Shown piece after piece: positions 1 through 7,879 of a stretch of DNA of 29,764 nucleotides (the stretch's first letter is position 1; every line of letters starts with the position of its first letter). The notes beneath the pieces are model-generated. The model was not told the origin of the DNA, did not search any database, and saw nothing but the letters and a program-made list of their open reading frames with translations. Origin of the DNA: DASTGO01 sp035719045 (GTDB lineage Bacteria > Actinomycetota > Actinomycetes > Actinomycetales > Kineosporiaceae); assembly GCA_035719045.1 (NCBI GenBank), contig DASTGO010000253.1, forward strand, positions 1 through 29,764, read 5' to 3'. The position numbers and the translations under genes are program-made.

Positions 1-522
1 GGGCCCGTCCCCGGCCGCCGGGCGCCGGGCCGCCAGCGCTCCCGCGATCCGCCGGGCCGCCGACTCGACCTCACCGCGGCGGGCCCGCCACGTCTGCGAC
101 ACCGCCTCCAGCAGTTCGGTGAACCCGGGGAGTCCGGCCCGAGGGCGGGGCGGGAAGTAGGTGCCCGCGAAGAACGGGGTGCCGTCGTGGGCGAGGAAGA
201 CCGTCATCGGCCAGCCGCCCTGGCCGGTCAACGCCTCGGTCGCCGCCAGGTACGCGGCGTCGATGTCGGGCCGCTCCTCGCGGTCCACCTTGATGTTGAC
301 GAACCGCTCGTTCATCAGTGCCGCCGTGGCCGGGTCCTCGAAGGACTCATGCGCCATCACGTGGCACCAGTGGCAGGCCGCGTAGCCGACCGACAGCAGC
401 AGCGGCACGTCCCGGCGGCGGGCCTGCTCGAAGGCGTCCTCGCACCACGGCCACCAGTCGACCGGGTTGTCCTGGTGCTGCAGCAGGTACGGGCTCGCCG
501 CACCGGCCAGCCGGTTCGCCAT
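1..522 (-). CDS. DUF255 / thioredoxin-fold protein (YyaL family), 3' end outside window
   Basis: Reading the minus strand from ATG at 522 gives a protein open to the left edge (about 174 residues visible). It opens with MANRLAGAASPYLLQHQDNP and soon shows the CHWCHVM motif, a CxxC thioredoxin-like active site. Next come NERFVNIKVDREERPDID, GQGGWPMTVF and FFAGTYFPP, the landmark segments of the N-terminal domain of the DUF255/YyaL (SPATA20-like) family. Full members are about 650-700 residues with an (alpha/alpha)6 barrel after this domain, so most of the gene lies to the left. The start is supported by GAGGAGG five bases upstream. The biochemical role of the family is not settled; a redox or N-acylglucosamine-epimerase-like fold is known by homology only. 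It is separated by 78 bp from the RNA methyltransferase gene upstream on the same strand and could be co-transcribed with it. Confidence 0.93.
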   Translation of the reverse strand, partial: MANRLAGAASPYLLQHQDNPVDWWPWCEDAFEQARRRDVPLLLSVGYAACHWCHVMAHESFEDPATAALMNERFVNIKVDREERPDIDAAYLAATEALTGQGGWPMTVFLAHDGTPFFAGTYFPPRPRAGLPGFTELLEAVSQTWRARRGEVESAARRIAGALAARRPAAGDGP

Positions 523-600
523 CGCGGCCTCCTCACCGGCGGCGGAACGGGTGACCCGCCATCCGCCAGCAGCATCTCCCGACCCCGGCCCGCCCGCCTG

Positions 601-1404
601 TCAGGCCAGGGCGTGCCGGCGGAGTTCGTAGATCATGACCCCGGCGGCCACGGCGAGATTGAGCGACTCGGCGGTGCCCGTCATCGGGATCCGCACCCGC
701 AGGTCGGCCCGGTCCAGGACGTCGCCCGGCAGTCCGTCCCCCTCGCTGCCCAGCAGGACCGCCACCGGCGGCCGGTACCCGGCGTCCCAGTGCGCCTGCT
801 CGGCGTACCCCGAGGTGGCCACGACCTGGACCCGGTGCGCCTCGGCCCAGGCGAAGAACGCGGCGGCGTCGTCGACGCGGGCCAGCCGGATCCCGAACAG
901 CGACCCCATGCTGGCCTTGACCGCCGCCGGGGCGTACGGGTCGGCGGTCGGGCCGATGAGGACGACGGCCGCGGCACCGGCGGCATCCGCGGTGCGCACG
1001 ATCGTGCCGAGGTTGCCGGGATTGGCCACCTCGTGCAGGGCGACCACCACAGCATCGGCGGGCAGGTCCAGCGTCGTGAGGTCGAGCGGGCGGGAGCGGA
1101 CCACGGCCGCCAGCCCGGACGGCCCGTCCCGGTCGGAGATCCGCCCGAACAACTCGGACGTGAGCTCCACCACCCGGACCCCGCGCCCGCGCTGCGCCTC
1201 GACCATCGCCAGGGCCGGGGAACCGGCCAGCAGGTCCGGGCAGACGAGCAGGACCTCGATCTGCCAGCCCGCCTCGACGGCCCGCCACACCGGCTGGACG
1301 CCCTCGACGACGAAGGCTCCCTCCCGGCGCCGGATCTTCCGGTCGGCGAGCAGCCGGACCCGCTTGACCAGCGGATTGGCCGCGCTGCTGATCGGCTCGG
1401 TCAC
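601..1404 (-). CDS. SpoU/TrmH-family RNA 2'-O-methyltransferase
   Basis: The protein is 267 aa when started at GTG 1404. It transfers methyl from SAM to a ribose 2'-OH in rRNA or tRNA; the exact target cannot be read from sequence. The N-terminal part (ISSAANPLVKRVRLLADRK, then GAFVVEGVQ) is the SpoU substrate-binding domain. The three SPOUT knot motifs follow: NPGNLGTIVRTADAAG, LLGSEGDGLP and IPMTGTAESLNLAVAAGVM. Together these indicate the trefoil-knot fold with the SAM site at the C-terminus. The reading frame is open further upstream to 1518, but those residues (GGCRRGYSAPGEHSRSRAG) look non-coding, and family alignment begins at the GTG chosen here; no clear Shine-Dalgarno is visible, so the start is moderately sure. 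It is transcribed away from the 551-aa membrane-protein gene. Confidence 0.93.
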   Translation of the reverse strand: MTEPISSAANPLVKRVRLLADRKIRRREGAFVVEGVQPVWRAVEAGWQIEVLLVCPDLLAGSPALAMVEAQRGRGVRVVELTSELFGRISDRDGPSGLAAVVRSRPLDLTTLDLPADAVVVALHEVANPGNLGTIVRTADAAGAAAVVLIGPTADPYAPAAVKASMGSLFGIRLARVDDAAAFFAWAEAHRVQVVATSGYAEQAHWDAGYRPPVAVLLGSEGDGLPGDVLDRADLRVRIPMTGTAESLNLAVAAGVMIYELRRHALA

Positions 1405-1571
1405 CGGACCGGCCCGGCTGCGGGAGTGCTCACCCGGGGCACTGTACCCACGCCGGCACCCGCCCCTGGTCGGAAGAAGTCCTGGAACAACACGGAAAGT
1501 GTGCATATCATTACCCACTGCAAGGTGATGTCTTCTTTGCCGTGAACCTCGGCGCGTCCTACTACGTAACG

Positions 1572-1589
1572 TTGACTCGGACGGGTCAA
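1572..1589. promoter_or_regulatory. Inverted repeat TTGAC-N8-GTCAA in divergent intergenic region
   Basis: The gap between the RNA methyltransferase start and the membrane-protein start (about 300 bp) is less GC-rich than its surroundings and must hold both promoters. TTGAC at 1572-1576 and GTCAA at 1585-1589 form an inverted repeat with an 8-base spacer. It could be an operator, or the first arm could be a -35 box (TTGACT) for the rightward gene, although no convincing -10 sits at 17 bases. The assignment is tentative. Confidence 0.3.
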
Positions 1590-1710
1590 TACGTCACGGT
1601 GTGATCACGTCGGGGCGACCCTGTGTCGTCGCGCGGGTAGCGAGCGGATCGCCCGATGCCAGACTGGCGACAGGGTGCTGGCCACGGGGAACGAGGCGCC
1701 GAGGTGGGAC

Positions 1711-3363
1711 ATGTCGATTGAGGCGGAGCAGGCCAAGGAGATCTGGGTCCAGCCCGGCGACCCTGTGCACGACGGGCAGACCGAGGTACTCCCTCCGGTC
1801 AGCGGTGACGGGGCCGGTGGAGGCGGGACCGGTGGAGGAGCAGGCGGTGGCGGACCCACCACGGCCTCGGACAAGCGGCCCAACTATCCCGGCGGGCTGC
1901 CCGGCAACGCCACGACGGCCGTCACCCGGCTGATGTGTGCCACCGCCTACCTCCAGGCGCCCTTCGCCGACGACGTCTCCGGCACGCTGCTCGACCCGAC
2001 GGCCCATGCCCTGGTCCCGAACTGGGGTGTGGACAACCTCGCCCTGATCCGCAACGTGGTCCGCTCCCGGCGCAAGCGCATCGCCCGGGACGGCCAGCTC
2101 GGCTTCGTGTTCGTCACCTCGCTGGTCCTGATCGCCCTGTCACTGGGCCTCACCCCGACCCGTGCCGTGTCGGTGGTCCAGGCCGGGGTCTTCCTCCTGC
2201 TGATCGTCGTGGCCGCCTGGGTGGTCGGCTTCGTCATCGTGTTCATGCACTACGACTGGATCCGCACCTCCGCGCTGGACATGATGAACGCCGACCTCAA
2301 CCCCCTCGACATCGGCACCCCGCTGGACGAGGAGGACGAGGCGCGGATGGTCGCGCTGAACAACGCCAACGTCGTGGTCTTCCCCAGCTACAACCCGTTC
2401 GTCGGCTTCGGCCACCCGCTGGACACCTGGAACCTGACCTTCGACCTGCAGCCCGCCCCCGGCGAGGAGCAGGTCCGCGAGTTCACCCCGATGGACGTCC
2501 ACCGGCATCTGCTGCGCGACCTCAAGGAGCGCACCCCGGACCTGTGGACCGGCGACATCATGTTCGGCAACGGCGCCACCGTCGAGAAGCTGAAGAACCC
2601 CGACGGCAGCATGGCGGTCATCCCCGATCCCCGCGTCTGGACCGACTGGCCGGCCTCCCGCGTGCCGCAGGAGGTCGTCGAGCGGTACGTGAACAAGCCT
2701 GAGGAGAACCACCGCACCTACGCGGTGCTGGCCCGGACCTGTTGGCGCGGCGAGATCGTGGTCTTCGCGCTGATACGGGCGGACCGGGACGGGCGCAAGG
2801 TGTTCGTCGAGGGCCGCACCCACGTCCTGCTCCCGCTGCGCGGCACCTTCCGCGAGGTCAAGTACGCCGCCTCGTTCAGCCGCCGGACCTTCACCCAGGT
2901 GTTCTGGCCGGCGCTGAAGAACACCCACTGGCTGCTGGTCGGTGGTCTGCGCCGGCGGATGCGCCGCGCCTACAACATCAAGATGTACATCTACGAGATG
3001 AAGAAGCTGACCCGCCGGCTCAACAGGGGCGACCCGCACAACTACGGCGTGGCCACCAGCATCCGGGAGCAGGCGCAGGCGCCCGAGGCCATGAAGTACT
3101 ACGCCACGGTCGACGAGGTCATGTACTACCGGGTGCTCACCCGGCAGATGATGTCCAGCCTGGACCACTTCCTCACCGGCCAAGGCGCCGACCTGACGGA
3201 GTTCCGCCGTCAGGCCAACGAGGTCATCAACCGGACCGAGGTCATGCTCAACGACGCGTCCAAGGTCGAGGCCGCGTTCGGCCCGCAGAAGACCGTCCGG
3301 CACACCGAGCGGGGCACGATGCTCCAGACCGGGCTGGGAGGCCCGGACAATCCGGGGCTGTGA
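1711..3363 (+). CDS. Unrecognised two-TM membrane protein, 551 aa
   Basis: I do not recognise a named family. The start ATG at 1711 is preceded by GAGGTGG at good spacing; an in-frame GTG at 1675 has no such site. The N-terminus (about 1-65) is acidic, then glycine-rich (GGGGTGGGAGGGG) and probably disordered. Residues about 65-125 form a small folded region with PNWGVDNLALIRNVVRSRR. Two hydrophobic segments follow at about 130-148 and 156-180, joined by a short loop, and then a long soluble domain of about 370 residues rich in charged and aromatic residues. That domain includes conserved-looking stretches such as NANVVVFPSYNPFVGFG and VLARTCWRGEIVVFALIRAD. Both termini are probably cytoplasmic. 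Similar architectures occur in uncharacterised actinomycete integral membrane proteins, but no function is proposed. Codon bias is typical for this genome, so it is a genuine gene. Confidence 0.85.
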   Translation: MSIEAEQAKEIWVQPGDPVHDGQTEVLPPVSGDGAGGGGTGGGAGGGGPTTASDKRPNYPGGLPGNATTAVTRLMCATAYLQAPFADDVSGTLLDPTAHALVPNWGVDNLALIRNVVRSRRKRIARDGQLGFVFVTSLVLIALSLGLTPTRAVSVVQAGVFLLLIVVAAWVVGFVIVFMHYDWIRTSALDMMNADLNPLDIGTPLDEEDEARMVALNNANVVVFPSYNPFVGFGHPLDTWNLTFDLQPAPGEEQVREFTPMDVHRHLLRDLKERTPDLWTGDIMFGNGATVEKLKNPDGSMAVIPDPRVWTDWPASRVPQEVVERYVNKPEENHRTYAVLARTCWRGEIVVFALIRADRDGRKVFVEGRTHVLLPLRGTFREVKYAASFSRRTFTQVFWPALKNTHWLLVGGLRRRMRRAYNIKMYIYEMKKLTRRLNRGDPHNYGVATSIREQAQAPEAMKYYATVDEVMYYRVLTRQMMSSLDHFLTGQGADLTEFRRQANEVINRTEVMLNDASKVEAAFGPQKTVRHTERGTMLQTGLGGPDNPGL

Positions 3364-3428
3364 CAGCAGGGTCCGGCTCCGGGATCGCCCGCGCCGTCGG
3401 GGCGTCCACCGTGCCGACCGCGGTCCGT

Positions 3429-3442
3429 GCCGGGAACCCGGC
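3429..3442 (+). terminator. Possible weak terminator hairpin after the 551-aa gene
   Basis: GCCGG, loop GAAC, CCGGC lies 66 bp beyond the stop codon of the membrane-protein gene. The stem is only 5 bp and there is no T-run. The rest of the 213-bp gap before the methyltransferase start shows nothing I can identify. Confidence 0.25.
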
Positions 3443-3576
3443 CGTCATTGTCACGCTCGCCGCGGAACTGGACTGCCGCGCTGTGTCCCTGATCGCCCCG
3501 AGCTCCTGACCACCCCGAGTCCCTCAACGCCCGGCCCCGGACGATGCCGCCGATCCGGCCGGGACATCATCGGGGG

Positions 3577-4449
3577 ATGAGCGCAGCCGAGGGCTACCTC
3601 CTGGACAATCGCCGGCCCGAGGCGGGGACCCGGTTCGCCGCCTTCGCCGAACTGTTCGACCCGTGGACCTTCGCCCATCTGGACCGGCTCGGCCTCGGTC
3701 CCGGCGCACGCTGCTGGGAGGTCGGGGCGGGCGGCACCTCCGTCCCGCTCGGACTGGCGGAGCGGGCCGGGCCGACCGGGCGGGTGCTCGCCACGGACAT
3801 CGACCTGTCCTGGCTGGCGGAGGGCGCCACCTCGGCCGCCCCGGATCCGGCAGCCGGCGACGACGCTCCCGGTGACCCGCCGGGTGAGGCCGTGTGCGGG
3901 CGGCGGGCGGCGGTGGAGATCCGGCGACATGACGTCGGCCAGGACGCGCCGCCCGGTGAGCAGTTCGACCTCGTGCACGCCCGGCTGGTGCTGGTGCACG
4001 TCCCGGCCCGGGAGCAGGCCCTGCGCTCGATGGCGTCCACGGTGCGACCCGGCGGCTGGCTGATCGTCGAGGACGCCGACCCGGCCCTGCAGCCGCTGCT
4101 CTGCCTCGAGGAGTCCGGACCGGACCAGGAGTTGGCCAACCGGCTGCGCCGGGGCTTTCGCAGCCTGCTCGCCGGGCGCGGGGCCGACCTCGCCTTCGGC
4201 CGCCGGCTCCCCCGGTTGCTGCGCGAGTGCGGGCTGGTCGACGTGGCCGCCGACGCCTACTTCCCGGTCGCATCCCCCGCCTGCGACGTACTCGAGGCCG
4301 CCACCGTGGAACACGTCCGCGGGCAGCTGGTCGGGCACGGCCTGGCCACCGATGAGGAGATCGACCGGCATCTGGCCAATGTCCGGGCGGGCCGGATCGA
4401 CGCGAGCACGTCCCCGCTGATCAGCGCCTGGGGCCGGCGTCCGACCTGA
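3577..4449 (+). CDS. Class I SAM-dependent methyltransferase, substrate unknown
   Basis: The protein is 290 aa from ATG 3577, which follows a G-rich stretch (ATCGGGGG); an in-frame ATG at 3544 would add 11 unconvincing residues. The Rossmann motif I is WEVGAGGTSVPLGLAE, followed by GRVLATDIDLSWL with the acidic residue that binds the SAM ribose. FDLVHARLVLVHVP corresponds to motif IV and RPGGWLIVEDADP to motif VI. Between motifs I and IV is an unusual insertion of about 30 residues rich in Ala, Pro, Gly and Asp (PDPAAGDDAPGDPPGEA), absent from most relatives and probably a disordered loop. A C-terminal region of about 110 residues should form the acceptor-binding cap. The fold is certain; the methyl acceptor (small molecule or natural product) cannot be inferred because the neighbours are unrelated. 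Confidence 0.85.
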   Translation: MSAAEGYLLDNRRPEAGTRFAAFAELFDPWTFAHLDRLGLGPGARCWEVGAGGTSVPLGLAERAGPTGRVLATDIDLSWLAEGATSAAPDPAAGDDAPGDPPGEAVCGRRAAVEIRRHDVGQDAPPGEQFDLVHARLVLVHVPAREQALRSMASTVRPGGWLIVEDADPALQPLLCLEESGPDQELANRLRRGFRSLLAGRGADLAFGRRLPRLLRECGLVDVAADAYFPVASPACDVLEAATVEHVRGQLVGHGLATDEEIDRHLANVRAGRIDASTSPLISAWGRRPT

Positions 4450-4470
4450 CGGGGCGGGTCGGGTCGGCGC

Positions 4471-4487
4471 GGACCGCGGGCCGGTCC
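4471..4487. terminator. Possible bidirectional hairpin between convergent genes
   Basis: GGACCG, loop CGGGC, CGGTCC forms a perfect 6-bp stem 22 bp past the methyltransferase stop and about 85 bp past the end of the convergent hypothetical gene. It has no T-tail, as is usual in this GC range. The stem is short, so the call is tentative. Confidence 0.3.
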
Positions 4488-4572
4488 TGCGGGTCGTGCA
4501 GTTCCCCGTGGGACACGGCTGCCCCGTCCGGCCGGGCGGGTCCGGGTTCTGCGAGGGGCTCCGCGGAGTGAG

Positions 4573-4983
4573 TCACAGCTCGGACAGGCCCCCGTCGGCG
4601 CTGTCCAGGCAGGCGCTCACCGACTGCGCCACCCGGGCCGCCGCCTCGCTGATCCGCTGGCGGGTCGGCTCCGGGTAGAGCCACGCGCAGGCCTCGATCG
4701 CGGGGAACAGCTCGGAAAGGATCTGCGCGGCACTCTTCGGGACGGTTTCGCTGCGGGCCCAGGATCGCCCGCACCGGTCGATCGCCTCACACAGCTCGTC
4801 CAGCGCCTCGGGGTCGAACCCCTCCTCGCGGCGCAGCATCAGCACGAAGTGCTCGGCGGCCCCCCGCAGTCGGATGATGGCCCTGGCCGTGTGCGCCTGA
4901 GGATCCGGCGGGAGGGATGCGGAGTCGACACCCCGCACCGTCCCCGTGCCGCCGACCGCCCTGCCCGCACGTTCTTGCGACAT
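4573..4983 (-). CDS. Hypothetical protein, 136 aa, mostly helical
   Basis: I do not recognise a family. The first 30 residues (MSQERAGRAVGGTGTVRGVD) are low in hydrophobicity and probably flexible. From about residue 33 the sequence is helical, with alternating charged and hydrophobic residues (ARAIIRLRGAAEHFVLMLRR, FDPEALDELCEAIDRCGR). It continues through AAQILSELFPAIEACAWLYPEP to RISEAAARVAQSVSACLDSA near the end. There is no signal peptide or TM segment, and four Cys residues are scattered without a metal-binding pattern. The start ATG has only a weak TGAGG upstream. It is convergent with the SAM methyltransferase gene. The coherent amphipathic pattern and codon use favour a real small cytoplasmic helical-bundle protein. 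Confidence 0.65.
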   Translation of the reverse strand: MSQERAGRAVGGTGTVRGVDSASLPPDPQAHTARAIIRLRGAAEHFVLMLRREEGFDPEALDELCEAIDRCGRSWARSETVPKSAAQILSELFPAIEACAWLYPEPTRQRISEAAARVAQSVSACLDSADGGLSEL

Positions 4984-5154
4984 GCCGCCTCAGCCCGCCC
5001 GTGACCGTCGGGCACGCCGGTTGTGCCCGCAGGCGTCCAGTCTGCTCCCCTCGGCGCGCCCTGCCGAGCCCCCGGGCGGGTCTGCCACGCCACGTCCTCC
5101 GATCGGCCGGTGCCAGGTTCGGGGGGCGGGCAGCGGCGGGAGGTCCGAACCCGG

Positions 5155-5484
5155 CTACGGGGCCGGTTCCGGCGCGATGTCCGGGCCGGGTTCCGGGACC
5201 GCGATGTCCGGGCCGGGTTCCGGGACGGGGATGGGCGGGATATCGGGCCCAGGTTCGGCCGGCGGCATGGGCGGGATCGGCGGCCGCGGGGACGGCGGCT
5301 CCGGGGCAGGCGGATGCGGGGACGGCGGTTCCGGGGACGGCGGCCGGGACGGAGGCTGCGCCGCGGCCGGCGTCGGTCCGGCCGGTCCTGGCGGTCCTGA
5401 CCGTGCCGGCGGTACCGGCGGCACGGTCAGGACCGGCGCCCGCCAGGCCGAGCGGGCACCCGGCAGACTCCTCGGCAGCTTCAT
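5155..5484 (-). CDS. Doubtful Pro-rich ORF, 109 aa, over a repeat tract
   Basis: Read on the minus strand from ATG 5484 (AGAGGG lies right against the start, spacing too short) this gives MKLPRSLPGARSAWRAPVLT followed by an almost uninterrupted Pro/Glu/Ser tract. It ends in three copies of EPGPDI. The opposite strand is also open and would give a Gly/Ser-rich chain, because the repeat period is a multiple of three. If real, it could be a Pro-rich linker or an exported spacer protein, and it lies upstream of the 136-aa gene on the same strand. Neither strand is favoured decisively, so the 4984-5582 interval is best regarded as a low-complexity intergenic or unresolved region. Confidence 0.25.
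   Translation of the reverse strand: MKLPRSLPGARSAWRAPVLTVPPVPPARSGPPGPAGPTPAAAQPPSRPPSPEPPSPHPPAPEPPSPRPPIPPMPPAEPGPDIPPIPVPEPGPDIAVPEPGPDIAPEPAP
5164..5226. repeat. 27-bp tandem repeat, about 2.3 copies
   Basis: A 26-base unit beginning GCGATGTCCGGGCCGGG and ending TTCCGGGAC occurs exactly at 5174-5199 and 5201-5226. A partial copy (GGTTCCGG) precedes it and a diverged copy follows at about 5230-5257. Further GGGGACGGCGG-type repeats continue to about 5345. The period of 27 keeps reading frames open on both strands, which explains the overlapping long ORFs here. Confidence 0.85.
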
Positions 5485-5582
5485 CCCTCTCAGGTACCCG
5501 ACGGGCGGCCGCGCACGCCCTCGAGCGCCCCGGGATCGGCCGGTGGGGTTTGCCACGGTGCCGGCTGGGTACCGACCCGATC

Positions 5583-6236
5583 ATGTCTGCAGACGAGACC
5601 TTCTCCGGGACCGGGGCCTCGCCGGGTGACAGCACCTCGCCGGGTGACAGCACCTCGCCAGGCGGCACGGGCCGTTCCCGTGGCCCTACGGTGCCCGGTG
5701 ACAGCCCGCCTCCCGGTGACAGCCCGCCTCCGGGTGGCGGCCCGCCTCCCGGTGACAGGCCGGCGCGCAGCGGCAGGGCGTTTGCCCGCAGGTCCAGGGT
5801 CCGGGCACCTCTCGACCCTGCCGGGCTCGATCCCTCGTCCCTCGACCGGGCCGTCGCCTGGTACTGGGGGCAGCTCGCTCTGCGCCAACTGGTCGCCCTG
5901 CTCGCCCTCCCCGCCCTGATCGGCCTCGCCGGCTTCGGCCTGCTCGTCGATCCGGGCACGGTGAGCCTGGTGCTGGCCTGCCTGGCCTTCGTCGCGGCGG
6001 GCGAACTGGCCGTGACCTCGATCCGGCTGCGCGAACGGTCCCGCCCCACCGGCTTCGCCGCCCGGCCACGCCGCACCACCATCCGGGCACGCCGCACCAC
6101 CGTCCGGTCCCGGGTGATCGCGGGTGGCGGGCCGGTGCCGCCGGCCGGACCGGCGACCCGTGGACCGGCAGCAGCGGTCACGACGGAGGTGGTGCCGGAC
6201 GACACCCACCACGCCCCGGGCGGGCCGGACCCGTGA
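5583..6236 (+). CDS. Small membrane protein with Pro/Gly repeat N-terminus, 217 aa
   Basis: I do not recognise a family. From ATG 5583, residues about 10-65 consist of imperfect six-residue repeats (SPGDST, then SPPPGD). A short linker leads to LDPSSLDRAVAWYWGQLALR, an amphipathic helix. It runs into a hydrophobic hairpin at about residues 100-140 (VALLALPALIGLAGFGLLV, then VSLVLACLAFVAAGELAV), consistent with two closely spaced TM helices. The C-terminal 75 residues are strongly basic (RERSRPTGFAARPRRTTIRA) and then Ala/Pro/Gly-rich, suggesting a cytoplasmic tail. No clear Shine-Dalgarno precedes the start. The long minus-strand ORF across the same bases encodes only Arg/Pro/Gly-rich shadow sequence. 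The TM hairpin followed by a basic segment supports this strand. It is convergent with the serine dehydratase gene. Confidence 0.65.
   Translation: MSADETFSGTGASPGDSTSPGDSTSPGGTGRSRGPTVPGDSPPPGDSPPPGGGPPPGDRPARSGRAFARRSRVRAPLDPAGLDPSSLDRAVAWYWGQLALRQLVALLALPALIGLAGFGLLVDPGTVSLVLACLAFVAAGELAVTSIRLRERSRPTGFAARPRRTTIRARRTTVRSRVIAGGGPVPPAGPATRGPAAAVTTEVVPDDTHHAPGGPDP
5617..5759. repeat. Two families of 18-bp tandem repeats inside the 217-aa gene
   Basis: The unit CCTCGCCGGGTGACAGCA occurs at 5617-5634 and 5635-5652, with a diverged third copy after. The unit CCCGGTGACAGCCCGCCT occurs at 5694-5711 and 5712-5729, with variants at 5730-5747 and from 5748. They encode six-residue periods, so copy-number change would lengthen or shorten the N-terminal linker without frameshift. 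Confidence 0.85.
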
Positions 6237-6291
6237 GCCGGGCGCCGACACGAGGGCAGTCGTCAAGGCAGGGCAGGCGTCAGTGCTCGCT

Positions 6292-7665
6292 TCAGCATTC
6301 GATGATGTTGACGGCGAGTCCGCCGCGCGCGGTCTCCTTGTACTTGTCCTTCATGTCCCGCCCGGTCTCCCGCATGGTCGCGATCACCTTGTCGAGCGAG
6401 ACGTGGTGGGCGCCGTCCCCGTGCAGGGCCATTCGGGCGGCGGCGATCGCCTTGACCGAGGCGATCGCGTTGCGCTCGATGCACGGGATCTGGACCAGGC
6501 CGCCCACCGGGTCACAGGTCAGCCCGAGATTGTGTTCCATGGCGATCTCCGCGGCGTTCTCGACCTGTTCCGGGCTCCCGCCGAGCACCTCGGCCAGCCC
6601 CGCCGCGGCCATCGAGCAGGCAGACCCCACCTCACCCTGGCAGCCGACCTCGGCGCCGGAGATCGAGGCGTTCTCCTTGAACAGCGCCCCGACCGCCCCC
6701 GCGGTCAGCAGGAAGCGGACCACCCCGTCGTCGTCGGCGCCGGGGACGAACTCCGTGTAGTAGTGCAGGACCGCAGGGATGATCCCGGCCGCACCGTTGG
6801 TCGGCGCGGTGACCACCCGGCCGCCGGAGGCGTTCTCCTCGTTGACCGCCAGCGCGTACAGAGTGACCCACTCCATGGCACGCAACGGATCCGTGCTGTC
6901 CGAGCGCTCGCGCAACGCCGCTGCCAGCCCGGCCGCCCGGCGGCGCACCCGCAGACCTCCGGGCAGTGCGCCCTCCCGAGTGCAGCCACGGTCGACGCAG
7001 GCCCGCATCACCGCCCAGATGTCCAGCAGCCGGTGCCGTACCTCGGCCTCTGATCGCCAGGCGGTCTCGTTCGCCAACATGACGCCGCCGATCGAGGACC
7101 GGGCCTCCTCGGCGCGGCGCAGCAGTTCCGCCCCGGTCCGGAACGGGTACTTGACCACAGTGGTGTCCGCGACCACCCGGTCGGCGCCGGCGGCGTCCTC
7201 GTCGACGACGAACCCGCCGCCCACCGAGTAGTAGGTCCGCTCGCGCAGCACCTCCCCCTCGGAGTCCCGCGCGGTGAACACCATCCCGTTGGCGTGGAAC
7301 GGCAGACGCTTGCGCCGGTGCAGGACGATGTCCTCGTCATCGGTGAACGGGACCTCATGCCGGCCGATCAGCGCGAGCCTGCCGGACGCCCGGACCCGGG
7401 CCAGCAACGGCTCGACCTCGTCCGGGTCGACGTCCTCCGGGGTGTATCCGGCCAGCCCGAGCACGACCGCGCTGGGACTGCCGTGCCCGTGGCCGGTGGC
7501 TCCGAGGGAGCCGAACAACTGGGCCCGCACGGCGGCGGTCCGGTCGAGCAGGTCGTCGTCGGCCAGCCCCGCGACGAAGGTCCGAGCGGCCCGCATCGGC
7601 CCCACGGTGTGCGAGCTCGACGGTCCGATGCCGATCGAGAACAGGTCGAAGACACTGATCGCCAC
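6292..7665 (-). CDS. sdaA: L-serine ammonia-lyase, iron-sulfur type, single chain
   Basis: The protein is 457 aa, the usual length for the single-chain bacterial enzyme that converts L-serine to pyruvate and ammonia with a [4Fe-4S] cluster. The start GTG at 7665 follows AGGAGGTGA with nine bases between. The family signature SVFDLFSIGIGPSSSHTVGP opens the beta domain. Cys residues in CQGEVGSACSMAAAG and GLTCDPVGGLVQIPCIERNA supply the probable cluster ligands. The chain ends in NIIEC, the C-terminal Cys tail that in the Legionella enzyme folds into the active site. It is the last gene after betaine aldehyde dehydrogenase, proV-, proW- and proX-like genes on the same strand, but two strong hairpins separate it from proX, so it probably also has its own promoter. 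In this context it would route serine made from glycine plus C1 units to pyruvate. Confidence 0.96.
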   Translation of the reverse strand: MAISVFDLFSIGIGPSSSHTVGPMRAARTFVAGLADDDLLDRTAAVRAQLFGSLGATGHGHGSPSAVVLGLAGYTPEDVDPDEVEPLLARVRASGRLALIGRHEVPFTDDEDIVLHRRKRLPFHANGMVFTARDSEGEVLRERTYYSVGGGFVVDEDAAGADRVVADTTVVKYPFRTGAELLRRAEEARSSIGGVMLANETAWRSEAEVRHRLLDIWAVMRACVDRGCTREGALPGGLRVRRRAAGLAAALRERSDSTDPLRAMEWVTLYALAVNEENASGGRVVTAPTNGAAGIIPAVLHYYTEFVPGADDDGVVRFLLTAGAVGALFKENASISGAEVGCQGEVGSACSMAAAGLAEVLGGSPEQVENAAEIAMEHNLGLTCDPVGGLVQIPCIERNAIASVKAIAAARMALHGDGAHHVSLDKVIATMRETGRDMKDKYKETARGGLAVNIIEC

Positions 7666-7674
7666 GGCGCGCCG

Positions 7675-7719
7675 TCACCTCCTCGACGAACGGTTCGCGC
7701 AGGCCGACGAGTCTGCGCG
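7675..7719 (-). promoter_or_regulatory. sdaA leader: consensus Shine-Dalgarno and upstream hairpin
   Basis: On the minus strand AGGAGGTGA (7675-7683) is a full anti-16S match nine bases before the GTG. Thirteen bases further upstream, CGCGCAG (7713-7719 and 7696-7702 as arms) forms a perfect 7-bp stem with a 10-base loop. It does not fit the glycine riboswitch core. It may simply be leader structure. Confidence 0.5.
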
Positions 7720-7813
7720 GCCCTCTCGCGGAATGGTGGGTCCGGGACGGCGGCAGCGCACGGCGAATCGCCGCATGCTGCCTCACATGATCGTCACCCG
7801 CGCGGGACGGCAC

Positions 7814-7859
7814 GGCGCGGTGCGCCGTCCGGAGAACGGGATCCGTGGCGCACCGCGCC
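7814..7859. promoter_or_regulatory. Perfect 13-bp inverted repeat between proX and sdaA
   Basis: GGCGCGGTGCGCC (7814-7826) and GGCGCACCGCGCC (7847-7859) are exact reverse complements with a 20-base spacer. As RNA it would be a very stable hairpin 104 bp beyond the proX stop and could act as a second terminator or RNA-stability element; as DNA it could be an operator for sdaA. Confidence 0.6.
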
Positions 7860-7879
7860 AGGCACGGTACGGGTGCTGC

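Noticed and set aside
4787..6205. A 472-codon minus-strand ORF over the repeat region
   Set aside because: The translation is compositionally skewed (Arg, Gly, Pro, Ala) and covers the TM-encoding part of the plus-strand gene; it is a GC-rich shadow.
6124..7053. Long plus-strand ORFs opposite sdaA and similar ones opposite purU, mttB-like, RACE and the exporter permease
   Set aside because: These are complementary-strand shadows produced by high third-position GC; their translations show no domain and are rich in Arg, Gly, Asp and Pro.
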